A stretch of DNA of 11,488 bases, from positions 1-11,488 of the forward strand of contig JANWHL010000192.1 of the NCBI GenBank assembly GCA_025450405.1, written 5' to 3'. How positions within the stretch are numbered: position 1 is the first letter of the stretch; every line of letters starts with the position of its first letter. Below are positions 6,068-11,488 of the stretch, piece by piece. The translations under genes and the position numbers were made by a program. The notes beneath the pieces were generated by a model that ran no database searches, was not told where the DNA came from, and saw nothing but the letters and a program-made list of their open reading frames with translations. Source of the stretch: Ktedonobacterales bacterium. Its GTDB lineage: Bacteria; Chloroflexota; Ktedonobacteria; Ktedonobacterales; JADMIN01.

Positions 6068-6940
6068 ATGCGGTTCGGCCTTGGCGTTCCACCCTTTGGA
6101 CTCTGCGCGGATCTGACCACCCTGGCGGATATGGCCGCTGACGCGGAGCGGACGGGCTGGGACGGCATCTTCCTCTGGGACGATGTGACGCTCAGTGAAC
6201 CCATCCCGGTCGCCGACCCGTGGATTGCTCTGGCGGCCATCGCCCTGCGCACGCGGACGATGCGTCTGGGCGCGACCGTTACCCCGCTCGCCCGCCGCCG
6301 CCCGTGGAAGGTCGCCCGCGAGGCCCTCACGCTCGATCACCTCTCGCAAGGGCGCCTGGTCGTCGGTGTGGGGCTGGGGGGCGGCGCCACCGAATTCGAC
6401 AACCTGGGCGAGGAGACCGATCCCAAAGTGCGCGCCGCCATGCTGGATGAAGGGCTCGACATCCTCGCCGGTCTCTGGACCGGTGAGCCATTCCAGTACG
6501 AAGGCACACACTACCACATCCGCGCCGCGCGGTTTCTGCCGCGCCCGGTGCAGACGCCACGCATTCCCATCGGGGTGGGCGGCCTGTGGCCGGGCACGGC
6601 GCCCTTCCGGCGCGCCGCGCGCTGGGATGGCGTCTTTCCGCTCGGGCGGACCGAATCGTACACCGAGATGCTCTCGCCCGAGGCCATGCGCGCGATGCTC
6701 AACTACGTTCAGGAACAGCGCGCCCAGGCTGGTCTGGCGGAGAGGCCGTTTGATGTGGTCCATTGCGGCCTCACCGCCGGCACTGACCCCGCGGCGGACC
6801 GCGCGCTCGTCCAGGCATACGCCGATGCCGGCGTCACCTGGTGGGTGGAACACCTGGTGCCCGACCGCTGGGGCACCTGGACCGATTGGCCGCTGGAGGC
6901 CATGCGCCAGCGAATTCGCCAGGGTCCCCCACGCGCCTGA
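6068..6940 (+). CDS. LLM-class (luciferase-like) flavin- or F420-dependent oxidoreductase
   Basis: The 290-residue cytosolic protein of the bacterial-luciferase-like TIM-barrel superfamily starts with the typical first strand (MRFGLGVPPFG) and an AERTGWDGIFLWDD segment. It continues with a TRTMRLGATVTPLARRRPW stretch, LTLDHLSQGRLVVGVGLGGG (the cofactor phosphate region), and the WTGEPFQYEGTHY segment usual in the family. Members use reduced FMN or F420 for mono-oxygenation or hydride transfer on varied substrates. Sequence alone does not separate the two cofactors here. The length is within the family's 280-340 residues. The ATG at 6068 lies nine bases after GAAGG (6054-6058). It follows the RidA gene in the same direction after 104 bp and could be co-transcribed, although a stable hairpin lies between. 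Confidence 0.88.
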   Translation: MRFGLGVPPFGLCADLTTLADMAADAERTGWDGIFLWDDVTLSEPIPVADPWIALAAIALRTRTMRLGATVTPLARRRPWKVAREALTLDHLSQGRLVVGVGLGGGATEFDNLGEETDPKVRAAMLDEGLDILAGLWTGEPFQYEGTHYHIRAARFLPRPVQTPRIPIGVGGLWPGTAPFRRAARWDGVFPLGRTESYTEMLSPEAMRAMLNYVQEQRAQAGLAERPFDVVHCGLTAGTDPAADRALVQAYADAGVTWWVEHLVPDRWGTWTDWPLEAMRQRIRQGPPRA

Positions 6941-7009
6941 TCGACCTCCGGCCGCTCTCCACGCAGCCACAGCTGGCACGGCTCAGCTCCAGTGTGGATC
7001 AATGGTGGC

Positions 7010-8629
7010 ATGCGCAGCGAACCGCTGATCCCCGCCGAGACGCCCGAGCCGGCCGCCACCCCACCGCTCACGGATGGCCGCGCCGTCCCGTGGGTGGTCG
7101 GCCGCGCCGTCACGCGCGTGGACCATCTGAACGCGCGCGGCGAGGCGGTGGGGGTGGTGGAGCGCTGGCTCACGCAGCCCTCGGAGGCGGACTGGGTGCT
7201 GGTACATGGCCCCCGCGCACCGGAAGCCCCGCTGCCCAGCGAGTGCGCCTTTGTGGGTGGGCTGCCGGGCGAGACTGTCGAGGTGGACGTCATCTGGCCC
7301 ACGCCCCGCCCCGGCCGGCCCCGCGCCCGCCGGACGCCTGAGCCGCGGATACGCGTGCGCGCCGTGTCCGCGCCCGCGCCCGAACGCGTCCCGGCGAGGT
7401 GCCTGGTCTTCGGCGAGTGCGGCGGGTGCCAGCTCCAGCACCTGGCATATGACCAGCAGCTCGCGTGGAAGACCGCCCGGGTGGCCGGCCTGGCGCGCCA
7501 GGCCGGCCTGGAGGATGTCGCGGTCGCTCCGGCCATCGGCTGTGATGACCCGTGGAACTATCGCAACCACATGCGCTTCTCCGTGGACCGCGATGGCCGG
7601 CCGGGGCTGACAGCCCGCGGCAGCCACCGTGTCCTCCCGCTGCGCGCCTGCCCCATCGCCCACCCACTCATCAACGCCGCGCTCGACATCCTGGCCGATG
7701 CCCCGCTCGCCCGCCCCCAATTGCTCCTGCGCTGTGGGACCGCGACCGGCCAGGTGCTCGCCCAGCCCACGCCGGCCCCCGAACTTGCCGCCCGCCTGCG
7801 TGACGCCGGCCTCGACCTCCGCACCCAGGACCTCGCCGAAGAGCTGGCCATCCCCCATGAACAGCCACCCGAGGCCGCCTCTCCCCCGGGCATTCATGCC
7901 TCCTCAACCGTGAGCCGGCCATTCACGACCGCCGAGGCGGGCCAGACCCCCCTCTCCCCGCGGGGTGTAGGGGCGTCCGGTGGACGCCTGGAGGGGCCAG
8001 GGGCGAGGATCCAGACTCCCCTCTCCCGTCGCGACGGGGGAGGGGTTGGGGTCCCCCACTGGGGGCTTGGGGGAGGGGGCTCCTCGCGCCGTGCCCGCTT
8101 CTCCATCCGCCCCAGCTCGTTCTTCCAGACCAACACCGCCCAGGCCAACCGCATGGCCGAACTGGTCCTGGCGGGCCTGCCCACTGGACCGGACGTCACC
8201 CTGGTGGATGCCTATTGCGGCGTGGGCACCTTCGCCGCGCTCATGGCCCCGCGCGTGGGCCGCGTCCTGGCCATCGAGGAATCGGCGAGCGCGGTGCGCG
8301 ATGCGCGCGTCAACCTGGATGCCTATCCAAACGTCGCCATCGTCCAGGGCAAGGCCGAGGTGGTGCTGCCTACCCTGACCGAGCGGCTCGACGGCCTGGT
8401 GATCGATCCCCCCCGCGCCGGCTGCGGCCGTCCCGTGCTGGATGCCCTGGTCGCGCGGCGCGTGCCCCGCGTCGTCTACGTCTCATGCGAACCCACCACG
8501 CTCGTCCGCGACCTGGCGTATCTCTGCCGCGAGACCGGCGCGTACCGGGTCGTCGGGCTCCAGCCGCTCGACATGTTCCCACAGACGGCCCACATCGAGA
8601 CCATCGCGACGCTGGAGGTGGCGCCATGA
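7010..8629 (+). CDS. TrmA/RlmD-type 4Fe-4S RNA (uracil-5-)-methyltransferase with in-frame repeat insertion
   Basis: The 539-residue SAM-dependent methyltransferase makes 5-methyluridine in tRNA or rRNA. An N-terminal TRAM-like segment (GGLPGETVEVDV) precedes a cysteine cluster C131-x5-C137-GG-C140 plus C214 (RACPI) for a 4Fe-4S cluster. The C-terminal domain begins with SSFFQTNTAQ. It has the SAM motif VDAYCGVGTF, then DPPRAG, the nucleophile Cys493 in VSCEPTTLVRDL (most relatives have SCNP), and the base Glu530 in TAHIET. Relatives are usually about 430-450 residues. The excess is mostly a low-complexity stretch of about residues 285-360, encoded by REP-like DNA. The start is uncertain: ATG 7010 or GTG 6992, neither with a clear ribosome-binding site. 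Its stop overlaps the next gene's ATG. Whether the target is 23S rRNA or tRNA cannot be told. Confidence 0.87.
   Translation: MRSEPLIPAETPEPAATPPLTDGRAVPWVVGRAVTRVDHLNARGEAVGVVERWLTQPSEADWVLVHGPRAPEAPLPSECAFVGGLPGETVEVDVIWPTPRPGRPRARRTPEPRIRVRAVSAPAPERVPARCLVFGECGGCQLQHLAYDQQLAWKTARVAGLARQAGLEDVAVAPAIGCDDPWNYRNHMRFSVDRDGRPGLTARGSHRVLPLRACPIAHPLINAALDILADAPLARPQLLLRCGTATGQVLAQPTPAPELAARLRDAGLDLRTQDLAEELAIPHEQPPEAASPPGIHASSTVSRPFTTAEAGQTPLSPRGVGASGGRLEGPGARIQTPLSRRDGGGVGVPHWGLGGGGSSRRARFSIRPSSFFQTNTAQANRMAELVLAGLPTGPDVTLVDAYCGVGTFAALMAPRVGRVLAIEESASAVRDARVNLDAYPNVAIVQGKAEVVLPTLTERLDGLVIDPPRAGCGRPVLDALVARRVPRVVYVSCEPTTLVRDLAYLCRETGAYRVVGLQPLDMFPQTAHIETIATLEVAP
7949..8080. repeat. Two adjacent REP-like elements inside the methyltransferase gene
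   Basis: The right-hand copy has a long stem (arms about 8018-8029 and 8034-8045, one wobble), followed by ggggtcccccactgggggct at 8048-8067 and a ggggga tail. This is the same order as the intergenic element at 2396-2470. The left-hand part begins cccctctccccgcgggg (7949-7965) and resumes with gaggggccaggggcgagga (7991-8009). It is split by about 25 bp (7966-7990) that carries its own stem, ggcgtcc/ggacgcc. This reads as a REP-type hairpin interrupted by a smaller hairpin unit. All of it is translated in frame. Confidence 0.75.
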
Positions 8630-9525
8630 CGGCGCCGCGGCTCTACCTCGCCTCCGCCTCTCCACGCCGCCGCGAGCTACTCGCGCGGCTCGGCGTGCCC
8701 TACTCAGTCGGCGTCGCGCCGCTGGACGAAGCCGCGGAACAGATGGCGTACACCGGTCCCGTCGCCGGACTGGCGGAATACCTGGCGCGGGCCAAGGCGC
8801 GGTCCGCGCTGGCGGCGCCGTTCCCCACCGTGCTGGCCGCCCCCGCCGCCGCGGCGGACCCGGCGCACCCGGCGCACCCGGCACACGTGGCGGATTCGGC
8901 GGACGTGGTGGACATCGCGCCGTCCCGTGATCTCGCCGTGGTGGACGCCTCCGCTGACCCCGTTGGTCCGGCGCTGGTCCTGGCCGCCGATACCACGGTG
9001 CTGCTGGCCGGGCGCGTGCTGGGCAAGCCCGCCGATCCCGACGAGGCAGTGCGCATGCTGCGCGCGCTCCGCGCTCGCGAGCACGCGGTCGTCACCGCCG
9101 TGGCGTTGGGCGTCGCGCCGTCCAGCGATGACCCGGCCACCATGTCCACCGGCGGCGACCCGCCCGCGGCGATCCGCGCAATCTCCGTGTCCACCCGCGT
9201 CCGCATGCGCGACTATACCGACGACGAGATCGCCACCTACGTGGCCAGTGGCGACCCGCTGGACAAAGCCGGCGCGTATGGCGTCCAGCACCCCACCTTC
9301 CGCCCGGTCGCCGCCATCGCCGGATGCTACACCAGCGTCGTCGGCCTGCCGCTCTGCGCCACCGCCGCGCTGCTGACCGTCGCCGGTCTGCCCCCACTCG
9401 CGTCGCTTGAGCCCGCGGACGCGACCGAGAGCCCCGGGCCGTGTCCATTCGCCGCCCGCTGCCGGCCGCCTCTCCCAGTTGTGACACGGGCGGCCCACTG
9501 GTGGGCCGGCGTACATCCAGAGTAA
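8626..9525 (+). CDS. maf: Maf-family nucleoside triphosphate pyrophosphatase with insertions and C-terminal extension
   Basis: Maf proteins hydrolyse non-canonical or excess nucleotides (dTTP/UTP or modified forms) to monophosphates and were first named for septum inhibition. Signature motifs are present: LASASPRR (8-15), ARAKA (55-59), AADTTV with catalytic Asp122, GKP (133-135), and SGDPLDKAGAYGVQ (208-221) followed by IAGCYTSVVGLPL. The 299 residues exceed the family's usual 190-210 because of three additions. These are residues about 64-115 (Ala/His/Pro/Asp-rich, with PAH repeated three times), residues about 164-186, and a tail from about 256 with CPFAARC and HWW. The start overlaps the methyltransferase stop (ATGA), and GGAGG (8614-8618) lies seven bases ahead, so the two genes are translationally coupled. 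The nucleotide specificity is not evident. Confidence 0.88.
   Translation: MTAPRLYLASASPRRRELLARLGVPYSVGVAPLDEAAEQMAYTGPVAGLAEYLARAKARSALAAPFPTVLAAPAAAADPAHPAHPAHVADSADVVDIAPSRDLAVVDASADPVGPALVLAADTTVLLAGRVLGKPADPDEAVRMLRALRAREHAVVTAVALGVAPSSDDPATMSTGGDPPAAIRAISVSTRVRMRDYTDDEIATYVASGDPLDKAGAYGVQHPTFRPVAAIAGCYTSVVGLPLCATAALLTVAGLPPLASLEPADATESPGPCPFAARCRPPLPVVTRAAHWWAGVHPE
9491..9508. terminator. Perfect hairpin in the last codons of maf, between convergent genes
   Basis: The arms cggcccac (9491-9498) and gtgggccg (9501-9508) form an 8-bp perfect stem over a two-base gap, 15 bp before the maf stop. The convergent toxin-like gene ends seven bases after that stop. With almost no intergenic space, a stem inside the coding end could act as the shared terminator, although no T tract follows. 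Confidence 0.4.
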
Positions 9526-9532
9526 CGGCCAG

Positions 9533-9826
9533 CTACGGACGTTTGAAGATATCATGGCCCCCAATGCGGCGCCATACGATGTGCATATCGCCAGGATATG
9601 GAGATTGACCATATTCGAATGTCGCGCGCCCGTCGTCCGCCCACGTCATCTCGAAGACGTTCGTTGAGCCCTGGACATCCTTTACGCGCAGAGAATTCCG
9701 GAATCCTCGGCCGGCGCGAGCATCCTCCACCATTTTGTTGACTGCTTTGAGGAATCGGCGCTTTTGGGCTCGCGAGAGGGATGCCCAGTCTCGAAGGAAA
9801 TCTGGCTCCTCCTCATGTGTCGGCAT
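9533..9826 (-). CDS. RelE/ParE-like toxin candidate
   Basis: The small 97-residue protein has an N-terminal helical part (FLRDWASLSRAQKRRFLKAV), then beta-rich segments (SLRVKDVQ, VFEMTWADDGRATFEYG) and a basic end (HIVWRRIGGHDIFKRP). This order of helices, strands, a central basic strand and a terminal Arg/His/Phe segment resembles RelE/ParE-superfamily toxins, which cleave ribosome-bound mRNA or poison gyrase. Candidate catalytic residues are Arg86, Arg87 and His91, but no family was matched by search. It overlaps the upstream antitoxin-like gene by 14 bp (ATG at 9826), which is typical of such pairs and implies translational coupling. No strong separate ribosome-binding site is seen. Base composition is clearly less GC-rich than the neighbours, suggesting acquisition. 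Confidence 0.68.
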   Translation of the reverse strand: MPTHEEEPDFLRDWASLSRAQKRRFLKAVNKMVEDARAGRGFRNSLRVKDVQGSTNVFEMTWADDGRATFEYGQSPYPGDMHIVWRRIGGHDIFKRP

Positions 9827-10073
9827 CGTTGTCGGCCTCGGCCTCTGCCTTCGCGGTTCGGATCTCTTCCTCTGTCATGCCGAGGTGGCGAAACCACTCG
9901 TCCGTCGTGTAATGGTGCCGACCGTCGGCTTGGACGCCGTCCACAGTCGCTTGGGCCCGCGCCTGCTGTGTTACCAATGACTCAATGACGGCGTCTGGTG
10001 TCTGTCCCTGCTCGCGCGCCAGTGCCAGCAAGGTCCGGTATGTCGCCTCCGAGATCTCTATTGTGTGTCCCAT
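9813..10073 (-). CDS. Ribbon-helix-helix-like antitoxin candidate
   Basis: The 86-residue acidic-ended protein begins HTIEISEATYRTLLALARE, a short strand plus helix, then TPDAVIESLVTQQ, a second helix. This is the outline of a ribbon-helix-helix DNA-binding domain. The C-terminal part (YTTDEWFRHLGMTEEEIRTAK, then a Glu/Asp/Ala tail) is suited to wrapping a toxin. The ATG at 10073 has a strong TAGGAGG site seven bases ahead. The gene precedes and overlaps the toxin-like gene, the classic antitoxin-first order. In known systems the antitoxin represses its own promoter, and small inverted repeats lie upstream here. Function is inferred from fold outline and gene order, without a recognised named family. 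Confidence 0.68.
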   Translation of the reverse strand: MGHTIEISEATYRTLLALAREQGQTPDAVIESLVTQQARAQATVDGVQADGRHHYTTDEWFRHLGMTEEEIRTAKAEAEADNDADT

Positions 10074-10106
10074 TGCGGAGCCTCCTACCGGAGCCGTTCT
10101 AAGACT

Positions 10107-10128
10107 CTGGCCCTCTGCCAGTGTATCA
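10107..10128 (-). promoter_or_regulatory. Candidate promoter/operator of the toxin-antitoxin pair
   Basis: On the minus strand TGATACACT (10128-10120) looks like an extended -10 box (TG-N-TACACT), about 47 bases before the antitoxin ATG. Immediately downstream is a small inverted repeat (ctggc/gccag, 10107-10111 and 10117-10121), which could be the operator for a ribbon-helix-helix protein. No good -35 box is seen. Confidence 0.3.
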
Positions 10129-10135
10129 TGGGTTT

Positions 10136-11488
10136 TCAGGTGTGGCGCGGTCTCTCAACAATTGCCCGCTCCGGCCTCACCAGCCGCCCGATCGCCCCCG
10201 ACACGATCTCCCCGTCCCGATAGACCGTCCGCCCGCGCACCAGCGTCCGCGCCACGCGCCCGCGCAGCGTCCGGCCGACGTAGGGGCTGTGCTGGTGCCG
10301 ATAGCGCAGGTCCTCCGCCGCCACTGTGACCGCCGCGTCCAGGTCCACCAGCGCCAGGTCGGCGTCCGCGCCCACCGCGATCCGCCCCTTGGCCGGCGCG
10401 AAGCCGAAGCGCCGCGCCGGGAAGCCCGCCGCGACGCTGGCCACGCGCGCCAGCGGCAGCCCACGTGTGTGGACACCCTCCTCCAGCAGCACCGCCAGCA
10501 GGTGCTGGCAGCCCGAGATGCCGCCCCAGACCTTGAAGAAGTCGGTGTCCGCCTTCATACTGGCGGGGGCCGGCGAGTGGTCCGAGGTCACCATCGGGAT
10601 CGTCCCGTCGAAGACGCCGCGCCAGAGCGCGTCGCGCTCCGCGGCCGAGCGGATGGGCGGCGCGCACTTGGCCACCGCTCCGATCCGCTCCACATCCTCT
10701 TCCGTCAGCGCCAGATAGTGCGCGCAGGTCTCGCAGGTGACGTCCACCCCGCGCGAGCGCGCCTCGGCCACCAGCGCCACCCCGGCCCCCGTGCTCACAT
10801 GGACGACATGCAGGGCGCACCCCGTCTCGCGCGCGAAGAGGATCGCCCGCGCAATAGCCTCGATCTCCGCGATGGCCGGGCGCGAAGCCAGATAGTCGCG
10901 TACGCCCGTCCGCCCCTCCGCGGCGGCGCGGCGCGCGAGCCCGCCCACGATCTGATCGTTCTCGGCGTGGACCGCCACCGGCAGCCCCAGCCGCGCGGCG
11001 CTCCGCATGCCCTCGTAGAGCGTCAGGTCGTCGGCCATCGGGAAGTCCTCGATGCCGCTGTTGGCCATGAACGCCTTGAAGCCCATCACCCCGCGCGCCG
11101 CCAGCTCGTCCAGCGCGTCGCCGTTGCCGGGGACGATGCCGCCCCAGAAGGCGAAGTCCACCAGCGCCGAGGCTTGCGCCGCGGCCAGCTTCAGGTCGAA
11201 GCTCGGCCCGTCTATGGTTGGCGGGTGGGCGTTCAGCGGCATGTCACCGAAGGTCGTCGTCCCGCCGGCCGCCAGTGCCCGCGTCCCCGTGGCGAAACCC
11301 TCCCACTTGGCGCGCCCCGGCTCGTTGAAATGGAGGTGTGCATCCACGACGCCCGGGAAGACATGCCGCCCCCGCGCGTCGATGGTCTCCGCGCTCGTGC
11401 CCTCCAGCTCCGCGCCGATGGCCGCGACCCGCCCATCGGCGATTGCCACATCGGCGGCGCGCGTGCCCGCGGGCGTCACCACGGTCCC
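10136..11488 (-). CDS. allB: Allantoinase (N-terminus outside window)
   Basis: This cyclic amidohydrolase opens the allantoin ring to allantoate in purine catabolism in the cytosol. Numbered from the GTG at 11482, the metal ligands are His49 and His51 (DAHLHFNEPG), the carboxylated Lys136 (GFKAFM), His172 (VHAEN), His228 (VVHVS) and Asp301 (SDHSP). CETCAHYL, CAPPIR and HSPYVGRTLRGRV are typical of allantoinases rather than of hydantoinases or dihydroorotases. The codons before 11482 are open (Gly-Thr-Val-Val-Thr-Pro), and relatives have about ten more residues ahead of this strand. The true start is therefore probably beyond the window edge and the GTG is internal. The antitoxin-like gene follows 62 bp downstream in the same direction. 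No other purine-catabolism gene is in view, so the operon would extend to the right. Confidence 0.9.
   Translation of the reverse strand, partial: GTVVTPAGTRAADVAIADGRVAAIGAELEGTSAETIDARGRHVFPGVVDAHLHFNEPGRAKWEGFATGTRALAAGGTTTFGDMPLNAHPPTIDGPSFDLKLAAAQASALVDFAFWGGIVPGNGDALDELAARGVMGFKAFMANSGIEDFPMADDLTLYEGMRSAARLGLPVAVHAENDQIVGGLARRAAAEGRTGVRDYLASRPAIAEIEAIARAILFARETGCALHVVHVSTGAGVALVAEARSRGVDVTCETCAHYLALTEEDVERIGAVAKCAPPIRSAAERDALWRGVFDGTIPMVTSDHSPAPASMKADTDFFKVWGGISGCQHLLAVLLEEGVHTRGLPLARVASVAAGFPARRFGFAPAKGRIAVGADADLALVDLDAAVTVAAEDLRYRHQHSPYVGRTLRGRVARTLVRGRTVYRDGEIVSGAIGRLVRPERAIVERPRHT

Noticed and set aside
7949..8080. Methyltransferase gene being a pseudogene disrupted by the repeats
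   Set aside because: The frame stays open across the insert, all downstream catalytic motifs are in the same frame, and the gene remains coupled to maf.
9735..9988. Plus-strand small open frames opposite the toxin-antitoxin pair
   Set aside because: They are antisense to two overlapping genes with better structure, and lack ribosome-binding sites and protein-like composition.
10136..11482. Dihydropyrimidinase or dihydroorotase instead of allantoinase
   Set aside because: All three share the metal-ligand pattern, but CETCAHYL, CAPPIR and the HSPYVGRTLRG ending fit allantoinase best.

Overview
The window is a very GC-rich stretch of bacterial chromosome. It carries ordinary metabolic and housekeeping genes, a low-complexity secreted-type repeat protein, a small toxin-antitoxin-like pair, and an unusually dense set of short palindromic intergenic repeats. 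The high GC, the flavin/F420-type luciferase-like oxidoreductase and the style of the dispersed hairpin repeats suggest a Chloroflexota (Thermomicrobia/Sphaerobacter-like) or similarly GC-rich lineage. This is inference: there is no rRNA or other taxonomic marker here.

Layout. (1) 3-1106 (+): the 3' part of a Gly/Ser/Thr-rich protein with about 23 decapeptide-like repeats, closed by a strong hairpin at 1143-1172. (2) 1294-2343 (+): a proline racemase-superfamily enzyme whose Cys/Thr active-site pair points to trans-3-hydroxy-L-proline dehydratase. (3) 2344-2473: a short convergent gap filled by a REP-like hairpin and two perfect copies of a 20-bp unit. (4) 2474-3631 (-): a PLP-dependent threonine/serine dehydratase with a basic Ala/Pro/Lys tail. 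(5) 3632-4478: about 850 bp with no believable gene but many inverted and tandem repeats. (6) 4479-5348 (+): a nucleotidyltransferase-fold protein. (7) 5362-5420: another hairpin-rich repeat. (8) 5478-5963 (+): a RidA-family protein, then 6068-6940 (+): an LLM-class oxidoreductase. (9) 7010-8629 (+): a TrmA/RlmD-type RNA m5U methyltransferase, translationally coupled to 8626-9525 (+), a Maf-type nucleotide pyrophosphatase. (10) 9533-10073 (-): a RelE/ParE-like toxin and ribbon-helix-helix-like antitoxin pair in visibly lower-GC DNA. (11) 10136-11488 (-): allantoinase, whose N-terminus lies beyond the window.

Working together: several genes fit nitrogen-compound catabolism. Hydroxyproline dehydratase and threonine/serine dehydratase both yield imine/enamine intermediates, RidA hydrolyses such intermediates, and allantoinase opens the allantoin ring. 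They are not one operon, because orientations alternate, so this is a neighbourhood theme rather than a proven pathway. The methyltransferase-Maf pair is the clearest operon.

The most unusual feature is that the same REP-like element that fills the intergenic gap at about 2396-2470 is also found inside the methyltransferase reading frame (about 7949-8080). There it adds in-frame coding sequence just ahead of the SAM-binding domain while all catalytic motifs are kept. The neighbouring Maf protein is also enlarged by low-complexity insertions and a tail that encodes its own hairpin. Together these suggest a genome in which palindromic repeats spread actively and are tolerated inside genes.
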